The position numbers and the translations under genes were made by a program. Below are positions 1-6,151 of a stretch of DNA of 6,428 nucleotides, in pieces. The DNA is from Desulfobacterales bacterium (GTDB lineage Bacteria; Desulfobacterota; Desulfobulbia; Desulfobulbales; BM004), in the NCBI GenBank assembly GCA_030621655.1, contig JAUXHH010000096.1:1-6428 (forward strand), written 5' to 3'. The notes below the pieces were generated by a model. It was given only the letters and a program-made list of their open reading frames with translations, searched no databases and was not told where the DNA came from. Numbering within the stretch: position 1 is the first letter of the stretch; each line of letters opens with the position of its first letter.

Positions 1-52
1 TACCATTACCAAAGGGCAAAATCTTCAAAATATATGTATTATGATTATAGTA

Positions 53-86
53 ACATCTATTTCTTATGTAGTACATCTATTCCTTA
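53..86. repeat. Short direct repeat, two 14-bp copies
   Basis: ACATCTATTTCTTA (53-66) recurs as ACATCTATTCCTTA (73-86), with 13 of 14 bases identical and a 20 bp period. It lies in an AT-rich stretch without a gene. It could be a tandem operator or a chance repeat; nothing nearby decides between these. Confidence 0.3.
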
Positions 87-98
87 ATTAATATATAC

Positions 99-145
99 TG
101 TCAAGTACTTTTTGTACCACATTGTGGCAATATGTCCACTGGACA
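99..145. repeat. Cluster of three small dyads, possible mobile-element end remnant
   Basis: Three small inverted repeats follow one another: GTAC-TTTTT-GTAC (104-117), CCACA-T-TGTGG (117-127) and TGTCCA-C-TGGACA (133-145). The block starts with TGTCAAGTAC. Such a packed, TG-starting, dyad-rich block can be the end of an insertion sequence, but no transposase or matching second end is in the window. The rest of 1-246 shows no other convincing feature. Confidence 0.25.
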
Positions 146-246
146 CTTTGGCCTTTCAGGAAACATTCAAGAGTCATGATGGATAGACATATCAGCAGCA
201 ATTGATACTTTTCTTTGTCAACAAGAATTCAACTTTAATCTAGTTT

Positions 247-489
247 TTATATATGATTATTCAATAAACCTTCCTTCGTTACCATATTACTTGTTACTCT
301 TATCACTCCATCAGCAAAACCCTCATTCCACGCTTTCATAAATTCCAATGAATCTTTAGTGGATAAACTTTGAGTTTTGTTTTTTAAATAATTATCTACG
401 TATGTATTATTTACTTTCCCGCCTGTCCTTCTTCCATCAATAAAACCCTTATGGTAGCCTTCTTGTCTATAATCTATTCTGCTGTCCAT
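247..489 (-). CDS. Small hypothetical protein with two GFxDG motifs
   Basis: This 80-residue soluble protein of unknown function has no signal peptide or membrane segment. It carries two similar motifs, KGFIDG (about residues 14-19) and EGFADG (56-61), each following an aromatic residue (Tyr12, Trp54), so it may be a small internal duplication. The spacer between them is hydrophilic and Lys/Asn-rich. The ATG at 487-489 is preceded by AAAAGGGG ending three bases before it; the AAGG core is at workable spacing, which supports this start. The gene stands alone in AT-rich sequence, pointing the same way as the large sensor gene but more than 330 bp beyond its end. Repeated G[FY]xDG units occur in small phage- and plasmid-type proteins, but I do not recognise a specific family. 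The ORF is probably real; its function is unassigned. Confidence 0.55.
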   Translation of the reverse strand: MDSRIDYRQEGYHKGFIDGRRTGGKVNNTYVDNYLKNKTQSLSTKDSLEFMKAWNEGFADGVIRVTSNMVTKEGLLNNHI

Positions 490-623
490 GATCCCCTTTT
501 ACCCATTTCAGCCGTGTAACCTCAAAACTCCATATAATAAATTCATCGTTTTCTCATTTAGCGCAAAATTTGATATCCTATCTGACATACGCCACAGTAA
601 AATAGACACATGAAGGCTTCAAA

Positions 624-698
624 ATGGCATTTAAAAAACCACTCCCATTGAAGTCTAGCCCGTCAAAGATTTATAGTTGTTGCTTGATTGTATTTTAG
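624..698 (+). CDS. Possible 24-residue leader ORF
   Basis: A short frame from ATG 624 to TAG 696-698 encodes a Lys/Pro/Ser-rich peptide ending in SCCLIVF. A weak GAAGG (612-616) lies seven bases upstream of the ATG. Its stop overlaps the AGGAGG used by the next ORF (start 708), the usual geometry of a leader peptide translationally coupled to a downstream gene. It is very short and could be chance, so treat it as a candidate only. Apart from this, the spacer 490-707 shows no recognisable feature. Confidence 0.2.
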   Translation: MAFKKPLPLKSSPSKIYSCCLIVF

Positions 699-702
699 GA
701 GG
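697..702 (+). promoter_or_regulatory. Consensus Shine-Dalgarno AGGAGG
   Basis: AGGAGG stands five bases before the ATG at 708-710. It is the strongest ribosome binding site in the window and the main argument that the following 46-residue ORF is translated. Confidence 0.5.
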
Positions 703-707
703 AATAT

Positions 708-848
708 ATGGGCAATGTAAAGAATGAAAAAACGACTACAAAACAAGTAGGAAGCCTAATTACTATTGGTTGTTGCGAGGATTGTCCGGAGGCGCATTTT
801 TTCTACCGTATGGGATATAATTACATAACAGCAAACATCCAAATATAG
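708..848 (+). CDS. 46-residue Cys-containing small protein, unknown
   Basis: The frame runs from ATG 708 to TAG 846-848. It has a Lys/Thr-rich N-terminus, then GSLITIGCCEDCPEAHFFYR (residues 15-34) and a short aromatic tail. The CC-x2-C group (Cys22, Cys23, Cys26) with the nearby His30 could bind a metal or act in thiol chemistry; this is inference. The start is supported by AGGAGG five bases upstream. The last 28 bp overlap the 3' end of the convergent sensor gene (stop at 821-823), so the two transcripts would be complementary there. No membrane segment is visible. The ORF might be a complete small protein, the front part of a gene truncated by rearrangement (the tail is plain and ends abruptly), or a non-functional frame. 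I do not recognise a family. Confidence 0.4.
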   Translation: MGNVKNEKTTTKQVGSLITIGCCEDCPEAHFFYRMGYNYITANIQI

Positions 849-3607
849 ATGCCACCCAAAAATATTATGGGCAGGTTTCTGAATAGTTTATTGAGTGGTC
901 CCTCTTTTTCAATTTGGTGTTTTTTGGTAATAACTTTCAAAAAGGCTACTGAAACTGCCATGCCGAGTAGAATGAAAAGGACCTGCCAGGGCTTGATTGA
1001 ACCTGGTAAATATGCAAAATCCCAAGACTCTAAATTAAAACCGAATTGCCTGCCGAGAGTCGGGAAAAAGTGTCCAAGGCGTGTTAAAAGTGGGTTGAGT
1101 TGATAGACAAACTCATAAACAAAAGCCAATGGTATTATGGCATGAATGTAAAGATCACCTTTGATGATGGTGCTGTTTTTAAGTTTGCCAAAAGCCAAAA
1201 TACCTGAGATGCGCAGATAAGCAAAAGATATGACAGTGGCTGCCAGCAATATGATTGCATAGATTGCCCATCTGGATTGAAGTCCTGATTCCAAATTCTG
1301 CATAAATGAAGTGTGTAAAAAGCCGCGGAAAATCTGGGTTCCCAGGATGACGGGTACAAATACTGTTGTCAACTTTTCAGGTTTCAATGAAGCCCAGAGT
1401 TCATGGCCTGGTATGCGAAGATTGAAAACAGGTGAATCGTTAGGGCAAGCTTTTACACAGTTGCCACAGAGGATGCAATTCTGATTGGAGCTTAATGAAA
1501 ATGGGCCCTGATACAGTGGGCATCCGGGGGTATTTTCATCTCCCTTGTAACAGCTGTTATCCTTGCAGGTACTGTTGCATATACTTTGGTTAGAACGCAA
1601 TTCAACAACAGAGCATCCGGAAAAAATAGCACCAAGTGCTCCAAGGGGGCAAAGATAACGGCACCAGACCCTGCGTTCAAACAAAATCCCTGAAAGTATG
1701 GCAAAAAAAGCTATTGAGAGCAGTAGATAGCCTGTAGCCATAGGAGAGTATTGCATCGTTGTTGTATATTCCGCCCAGATGATTATTGCCAGCCCGGCTG
1801 CACTCAAATACACGCCGTAATCATGAATAAAACCAGGCACTTTCAGTTTTTTTTTGCCGATTCGGTTCAGCAGGTCATTGGCAGCACCCATAGGACAGAC
1901 TGAACACCATATACGGGCTCCGATGAACCAGCTGATTACAAGAAGCGGCTCCCACATGCCCCAGACCAGGAGAAGCGCTACATTGCTGTCAGGCGACTGA
2001 TTCCCTGCAAATGATAACAGGAATATCAAGCTAAATACAGAAACTGTAACTAACTGCAGAGCACCCGGGTAAGCACGGCTGCTGAAAATTTTTTTAATTT
2101 TATCAAACTGAAGGAGATTGATCGTGTATTTGCCTTCAGGTGGAACGATGCCGGTAAATATATCTTCCGGGAACAGGTAGTCACCATGGGCCAGATTTAT
2201 TGCCCTGCGGATAACAATTTGCAGTTCCTCCATGTTGCCGGGCCAATCATATTCCATGATGCGCTGATAGGCTTCAGGGGAGACACCCTTTATCAGTTTT
2301 CTGTCAGGGGTCTTGAAGCACTCCATAATGATGATGAAGTCTACCAGAAGCCGCAAATCACTTTTACGTTTGCTGATAGGAGGAACCGCCATGTTGTTGG
2401 ATTGTAATAGCTCCAGAAGATCCCGATTGAATTTTCCATCTGCAGCAAATTTCTCAAGATCTGCGGAGGTGGTGGCAATAATCCTGGCGCTGGAGGGAAT
2501 TGGCTTCTGCCCGCCAACCGTCACAAAAATGCCAGTGCGTAAATAATTGAGGAGTTTTTCCTGTACTCCCATTATCAACTTATCAACATTTTGAATAACG
2601 ACTGATCCCTGTCGGCATATTTGCAGAAGCCCCAACCCTCTTGCTTTCGAAAAGGAAAACGCTCTATCTTCGTACCCGAAGAGAACACTGCTTTGTGCCA
2701 TTTCCAATTGAAGCATCCCTGATTCAGATTCCACGATGGCCCCATAACCTTCCAAAACAATATTTTCTGCATCCATCGAAAGAAAGGGGGCTGAAGAGCA
2801 GGGACTTTTTTTATGAATATTCCCGGCTACAACAAGCCTTTCGGTGCCAGGTTCACCGTATATCAGAGAGGGTAAATCATTTTGTGCCGCCGCATCGATT
2901 TTTCCACGCAGTTGATTGATGACCCGCGACTGACCGATGAGTTCAGGCAGTGAAAGTTCATCCTGTTCAGAAACAAACTGCTGGTAGGCCCGCTCTTTTT
3001 CACTGGCTTTATCTATTTCTGCATCTTTCTGTAGTAAGCGGTTGGCAAAACCTTTTATGAGAGCCATGGAAATATCGGGGTGTGACTCAATCAAATTGCT
3101 AACTTCTTTTTTTGTAAATACGAGAAGGCTTGTTGCTTCAACGGTAGTTACAGAAGCAGAGTGAGGTTTACCGGTCAATAATGAAACTTCTCCAAATCCT
3201 TCACCAGAGGTGAGATGTCCTATAAGGCTATCCTGTCCCTCAGATGAGGTTCTGAAAATCTTGACTTTGCCCGAAATAACTACAAAGAAAGAGTCGGCTT
3301 CTTCTCCCTGCTTGAAAATGACACTGTTTTCCGGAAGAACCTTATATTCTGCCTGTGATAAGGTCTTTTCAATGGACTCTTTTGAGATGTCCCGGAAAAG
3401 AGCCGACATAGACAGAATGTCAATGTGCATCTTGGAAAGTATTTTATTTAAATCCTGTAATGAGATAGCCAGGGAATCTGTAAGAACAGAACCGAGAGGT
3501 TTGAAAGTGCCGCGTTTTTTCAGTTGTGACTGTTTTTTTAGGGCACTCTCAAGCGAGGACTCATCGCATATATTATTTTCGAGAAGATAGTTGCCGATTT
3601 TCTTCAT
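821..3607 (-). CDS. Membrane Fe-S sensor fusion: cNMP-binding, degenerate sigma54-type AAA+, NapH-like 4Fe-4S module
   Basis: This 928-residue protein has four parts. Residues 1-65 resemble the GspE/MshE N-terminal fold (KIGNYLLENNICDESSLESA, then LKKQ). Residues 70-190 are a CRP-type cyclic-nucleotide-binding domain with FGE (138-140), but His149 stands where cAMP binders have Arg. Residues 222-485 align with sigma54-activator AAA+ domains (start LIGQS, end WPGN 455-458), yet Walker A is GEPGTER (251-257), Walker B Asp-Glu are Gln339-Asn340, the GAFTGA loop reads RAFSFS (315-320), both FREDLYYRL arginines are Asn394 and Leu400, and the VREL arginine is Glu460. ATP hydrolysis and sigma54 activation are therefore unlikely, and there is no helix-turn-helix. 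Residues 514-928 form a membrane module of about 8-9 helices with CxxCP (568-572), CxxxCP (649-654), a Cys group at 677/681/686/696 and a canonical CxxCxxCxxxCP (711-722), as in NapH/NosR/CcoG relatives. The likely role is membrane electron transfer controlled by cytosolic signals; partners are unknown. The ATG has GAGG seven bases upstream. No terminator is evident after the stop. Confidence 0.9.
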   Translation of the reverse strand: MKKIGNYLLENNICDESSLESALKKQSQLKKRGTFKPLGSVLTDSLAISLQDLNKILSKMHIDILSMSALFRDISKESIEKTLSQAEYKVLPENSVIFKQGEEADSFFVVISGKVKIFRTSSEGQDSLIGHLTSGEGFGEVSLLTGKPHSASVTTVEATSLLVFTKKEVSNLIESHPDISMALIKGFANRLLQKDAEIDKASEKERAYQQFVSEQDELSLPELIGQSRVINQLRGKIDAAAQNDLPSLIYGEPGTERLVVAGNIHKKSPCSSAPFLSMDAENIVLEGYGAIVESESGMLQLEMAQSSVLFGYEDRAFSFSKARGLGLLQICRQGSVVIQNVDKLIMGVQEKLLNYLRTGIFVTVGGQKPIPSSARIIATTSADLEKFAADGKFNRDLLELLQSNNMAVPPISKRKSDLRLLVDFIIIMECFKTPDRKLIKGVSPEAYQRIMEYDWPGNMEELQIVIRRAINLAHGDYLFPEDIFTGIVPPEGKYTINLLQFDKIKKIFSSRAYPGALQLVTVSVFSLIFLLSFAGNQSPDSNVALLLVWGMWEPLLVISWFIGARIWCSVCPMGAANDLLNRIGKKKLKVPGFIHDYGVYLSAAGLAIIIWAEYTTTMQYSPMATGYLLLSIAFFAILSGILFERRVWCRYLCPLGALGAIFSGCSVVELRSNQSICNSTCKDNSCYKGDENTPGCPLYQGPFSLSSNQNCILCGNCVKACPNDSPVFNLRIPGHELWASLKPEKLTTVFVPVILGTQIFRGFLHTSFMQNLESGLQSRWAIYAIILLAATVISFAYLRISGILAFGKLKNSTIIKGDLYIHAIIPLAFVYEFVYQLNPLLTRLGHFFPTLGRQFGFNLESWDFAYLPGSIKPWQVLFILLGMAVSVAFLKVITKKHQIEKEGPLNKLFRNLPIIFLGGIYIWMFAVM

Positions 3608-3614
3608 ATTAAAA

Positions 3615-3618
3615 CCTC
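3615..3618 (-). promoter_or_regulatory. Shine-Dalgarno of the sensor gene, overlapping the micro-ORF stop
   Basis: On the minus strand GAGG lies seven bases before ATG 3607. It shares bases with the TGA (3619-3617) of the 20-residue ORF, so ribosomes ending there would sit on this site. That geometry suggests translational coupling. Confidence 0.5.
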
Positions 3619-3679
3619 AATACAAAACAAGCGAAGAAAGAAAAAACAGCAACATAAAAAAGATCAGCGTGTTTCGCAT
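3617..3679 (-). CDS. 20-residue hydrophobic micro-ORF, possible small membrane subunit or leader peptide
   Basis: On the minus strand ATG 3679-3677 opens a 20-codon frame: a short polar start (MRNT) followed by a run of Ile, Phe, Leu and Met and a final VLY, enough for one membrane helix. GGAG (3689-3686) lies six bases before the ATG, which is good spacing. The TGA overlaps the Shine-Dalgarno of the 928-residue membrane protein and the gap to that gene's ATG is nine bases, so co-transcription and coupling are expected. Tiny single-helix proteins attached to membrane complexes are known (CydX and KdpF are examples), and a leader peptide is the alternative. The strand is T-rich here, which makes hydrophobic codons likely by chance, and the GG/GC bases at its start could instead belong to a sigma54 promoter. 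Confidence 0.4.
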   Translation of the reverse strand: MRNTLIFFMLLFFLSSLVLY

Positions 3680-3690
3680 AATTGGCTCCA
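3676..3690 (-). promoter_or_regulatory. Weak sigma54-type (-24/-12) candidate
   Basis: The minus strand reads TGGAGC-CAATT-ATGCG, which keeps the GG-N10-GC core of sigma54 promoters, although the flanking bases match only partly. If used, transcription would start near 3664, leaving a leader of about 57 bases before the sensor gene and excluding the 20-residue ORF. This conflicts with the reading of the same bases as Shine-Dalgarno plus ATG. Confidence 0.2.
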
Positions 3691-3695
3691 CTGTT

Positions 3696-3723
3696 AGTAT
3701 AAAAGTAAAAAAATACTTTTGAA
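3696..3723 (-). promoter_or_regulatory. Candidate sigma70-type promoter for the sensor gene
   Basis: On the minus strand TTCAAA (3723-3718, 4 of 6 to TTGACA) and TATACT (3701-3696, 5 of 6 to TATAAT) are 16 bp apart. A start near 3689 would give a leader of about 80 bases. The region is AT-rich, so chance matches are possible. Confidence 0.35.
3701..3720. promoter_or_regulatory. Inverted repeat AAAAGTA-N6-TACTTTT, operator-like
   Basis: This is a perfect 7-bp inverted repeat with a six-base A-rich centre. It fills the spacer between the candidate -35 and -10 of the sensor promoter and touches both hexamers. A bound dimeric regulator there would block polymerase. The arms are AT-rich, which lowers the weight of the match. 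Confidence 0.35.
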
Positions 3724-3764
3724 TCATCACAGAGAGTTGAATAATAGCGATAATTTCCCTAACC

Positions 3765-3783
3765 TTAATAAAATATATATTAA
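3765..3783. repeat. AT-rich inverted repeat TTAATA-N7-TATTAA
   Basis: Six-base perfect arms lie upstream of the candidate transporter promoter. It may be an operator half-site pair, but in sequence this AT-rich such dyads often arise by chance. Confidence 0.15.
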
Positions 3784-3799
3784 TCAAGCAATATCAATT

Positions 3800-3827
3800 T
3801 TGTGGTAATTTGATTTTTTTTAATAAT
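3800..3827 (+). promoter_or_regulatory. Candidate promoter for the SLC12-like transporter
   Basis: TTGTGG (3800-3805) and AATAAT (3822-3827, 5 of 6 to TATAAT) are separated by 16 bp. A start near 3834 would lie beyond the TTG at 3810, supporting a translation start further downstream. The -35 is weak (3 of 6). Confidence 0.3.
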
Positions 3828-3872
3828 CCTTTTTTTGTTAGAGAAGAGACCCATGTGCTGCTCGGAAGGCAG

Positions 3873-6128
3873 ATGCCAGATATGACAAAGCAAAGCACAA
3901 CCAGGAATCGTTTCGGGACTTTCGGTGGTGTTTTTACACCATCCATTCTTACCATCCTCGGCGTGATAATGTTCATGCGCGCCAACTTCGTTGTTGGTCA
4001 GGCAGGAGTCATCGGAGCGCTTTCAATCCTTATTATCGCCAAATCCATAACCCTTCTAACCTCTTCTTCTATTGCAGCCATCAGCACTAACATGCGGGTG
4101 CGCGGCGGCGGATCTTATTTTATAATTTCCCGGGTGTTAGGGGTTGAATTCGGTGGCGCCATCGGCATTGCTCTCTTCTTTGCCCTGGCGCTTTCAGTGC
4201 CCTTTTATATCCTGGGACTAGCCGAGGCTCTGGTTCGTTCCTATCCGGTACTGGTACCACATTTTCAACTGATCACCCTCTCCACAGCTCTCGTGTTGTT
4301 CTCCCTTGCTTTTTTCGGGGCAAAATGGGCCATTAAAATCCAATACATAATCATGGTTTTTCTCTTTTTGGCCATTCTTGCCTTCTTAGGCGGCGCCTTG
4401 GTCAATTTTTCTTTTGATACCCTGCAGCAGAATCTATATCCAAAATATACAGCCACAGATTTCCAGGATGGCATGGCGCCACTTTTCAGTTACTGGGTCA
4501 TTTTTGCCATATATTTTCCCGCAGTAACCGGCATAGATGCAGGGGTGAATATGTCCGGCGACCTTGAAGATCCTGGGCGCAGCATACCCCGTGGAATCCT
4601 GGCAGCAGTTGGTGTGGGTTTTCTGGTATATTTTGCCCAGATAGTTCTTTGCGGCGGAGCCTACGATAGATCTGCCCTCATAACAACTCCTTTTGAACTG
4701 CTGCACGACAACGCTCTCTTTGGCTGGACAATACTTGTCACACTTGGTGTTGTTGCTGCCACCCTTTCTTCAGCGCTCGGAAGTTATCTTGGCGCTCCAC
4801 GGGTGCTGCAGGCAATATCAAGGGATCGGATTCTCAATTTCCTCCATTTTTTTTCAAAAGGCAGCAAAAAAGGAAATGAGCCTAGAAGAGCTTTAATTCT
4901 TACATGTGTACTTACAATCATTGTGCTGCTCTGGGCTGGAAACGAAACAGGCGGCTCTGCCTTAAACGGTGTGGCTGCTCTTATCTCCATGTTTTTTCTT
5001 TACAGTTACGGCATGATCAACCTGGCTGCCTTTATCGAGGATTTTGGTGGCAATCCTTCTTTCAGACCGCAGTTCCGCTACTTTCATTGGTCCGCCGCTC
5101 TTCTGGGAGCCATTGGTTGCGCTTTGGTCACTATCCTGATCAACTGGCCGGCCGCAATTATAGCTTTCCTGATTATTGCTTCATTACTCTGGTATTTAAA
5201 GGCGCGGCGACTCATTGCAACATTTGGTGATGCCCGCCGCGGTTTCATATACAGGCAGATCCGCAATAATCTGCTGCGGCTCAGGCGCATGCCTGAAGAC
5301 CCGAAGAACTGGCGGCCCAATATCCTGGTTTTTTCAGGTAATCCAATGGCGCGGGAGGAAATCATCACCTATGCGGCCTGGATAGAATCCAAGCGGGGCA
5401 TTCTGTATCTTGCAAATGTTCTGGTGGGAGATTTTGCAGAGCTTTCCCCACGACGACCGGGTGCAGTTCAGCAGTTGACCCAGTTCTGCAATGAGAAAAA
5501 TTATGGAGCCTTTCCGGTTGTGGTTGCAGCGGAAGAGCTCGAACAGGGCATCTCCATGCTGTTGCAGGCTACGGCCATCGGCCCCATCCGCCCCAATATG
5601 GCAGTTTTCGGCTGGTCCGGAAAAATGGAGCGCAGACAGTCATATCTTAAAGAGTTGCGTACAGCATCTACTCTGGGCATGAGTCTGGCCCTGATTGAAA
5701 CAAACGGGCTGCCCAAGCCTGAGGAGCCTAAAAGGATTGATATCTGGTGGCGTGGATATAAAAACGGGGCACTTATGCTTTTGATCGCATTTCTATTGTC
5801 CGAGAACTGGGAGTGGGAAAATGCCAGGATTCGTATTTTACGGGTGGTGGAAAACGAAGAGGGACGATTACCTGCTGAACAGGCCCTGCAGAAGATGATA
5901 GCTCTTGCCCGGGTTGAAGGAGATGTGGAGGTGGTTGTGGAGGAGGGGGAGTCTTTCAGCAGGGTTTTGCATAAATACTCAGCAGATGCCACCTGTGTTA
6001 TTTTAGGATTTGAATTACCGGAAAAGACACATGAGGCTGAATGGCATGATAATTACAGGGGTTTTGTTGATGAAATGCCAACCATGATTCTTGTTAATTC
6101 ATTAGGAGGTGAGGATCTTTTTGTGTGA
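3873..6128 (+). CDS. Cation-chloride cotransporter-like permease (SLC12/APC superfamily)
   Basis: This 751-residue protein (numbered from ATG 3873) has about 12 inner-membrane helices in residues 14-443 and a cytosolic domain in 444-751. SLC12 signatures are clear: FGTFGGVFTP (14-23), RGGGSYFIISR (77-87), FPAVTGIDAGVNMSGDLEDP (215-234) and, in the C-terminal domain, IDIWWRGYKNGALMLL (622-637). By comparison with NKCC/KCC structures, the potassium-site Tyr (112, in PFYILG) and the Pro and Thr of helix 6 (216, 219) are present. A Ser-Ser pair (299-300, SSALGSYLGAP) occupies the place that is serine in sodium-coupled members, so Na+/K+/Cl- symport is plausible; ion choice is not proven. Automated annotation may call it an amino acid permease. 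Start choice: the frame is open back to TTG 3810, but 3810-3850 looks like leader sequence and the conserved part begins near 3912. ATG 3873 (GGAAGG only three bases upstream), ATG 3882 and GTG 3855 are all possible. It is divergent from the Fe-S sensor. Confidence 0.88.
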   Translation: MPDMTKQSTTRNRFGTFGGVFTPSILTILGVIMFMRANFVVGQAGVIGALSILIIAKSITLLTSSSIAAISTNMRVRGGGSYFIISRVLGVEFGGAIGIALFFALALSVPFYILGLAEALVRSYPVLVPHFQLITLSTALVLFSLAFFGAKWAIKIQYIIMVFLFLAILAFLGGALVNFSFDTLQQNLYPKYTATDFQDGMAPLFSYWVIFAIYFPAVTGIDAGVNMSGDLEDPGRSIPRGILAAVGVGFLVYFAQIVLCGGAYDRSALITTPFELLHDNALFGWTILVTLGVVAATLSSALGSYLGAPRVLQAISRDRILNFLHFFSKGSKKGNEPRRALILTCVLTIIVLLWAGNETGGSALNGVAALISMFFLYSYGMINLAAFIEDFGGNPSFRPQFRYFHWSAALLGAIGCALVTILINWPAAIIAFLIIASLLWYLKARRLIATFGDARRGFIYRQIRNNLLRLRRMPEDPKNWRPNILVFSGNPMAREEIITYAAWIESKRGILYLANVLVGDFAELSPRRPGAVQQLTQFCNEKNYGAFPVVVAAEELEQGISMLLQATAIGPIRPNMAVFGWSGKMERRQSYLKELRTASTLGMSLALIETNGLPKPEEPKRIDIWWRGYKNGALMLLIAFLLSENWEWENARIRILRVVENEEGRLPAEQALQKMIALARVEGDVEVVVEEGESFSRVLHKYSADATCVILGFELPEKTHEAEWHDNYRGFVDEMPTMILVNSLGGEDLFV

Positions 6129-6151
6129 TTCGTCTGAGTTAAAGGTTTAAA

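Noticed and set aside
1..820. CRISPR array, tRNA or riboswitch in the gene-poor left part
   Set aside because: No regularly spaced repeats, no cloverleaf-like arms with a CCA-proximal pattern, and no conserved riboswitch core could be seen.
3210..3590. 126-codon plus-strand frame opposite the cyclic-nucleotide-binding domain
   Set aside because: The opposite strand encodes a clear conserved domain; this frame has no recognisable motif.
3737..3800. FNR/CRP-like half sites (TTGAAT, ATCAA) in the divergent spacer
   Set aside because: The half sites are in direct rather than inverted arrangement and do not give a TTGAT-N4-ATCAA dyad.
3810..3872. N-terminal extension of the transporter from TTG 3810
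   Set aside because: The 21 extra codons are AT-rich, overlap the candidate -10 region, precede the conserved FGTFGG start, and the TTG lacks a ribosome binding site. It cannot be fully excluded.
4904..5230. 108-codon plus-strand frame in another phase of the transporter
   Set aside because: It overlaps conserved transmembrane helices of the real gene and shows the irregular composition of an out-of-frame reading.
5501..5992. 163-codon minus-strand frame inside the transporter gene
   Set aside because: It lies wholly within the well-conserved C-terminal domain of the SLC12-like protein; the Ser/Arg-rich translation is typical of an antisense shadow.
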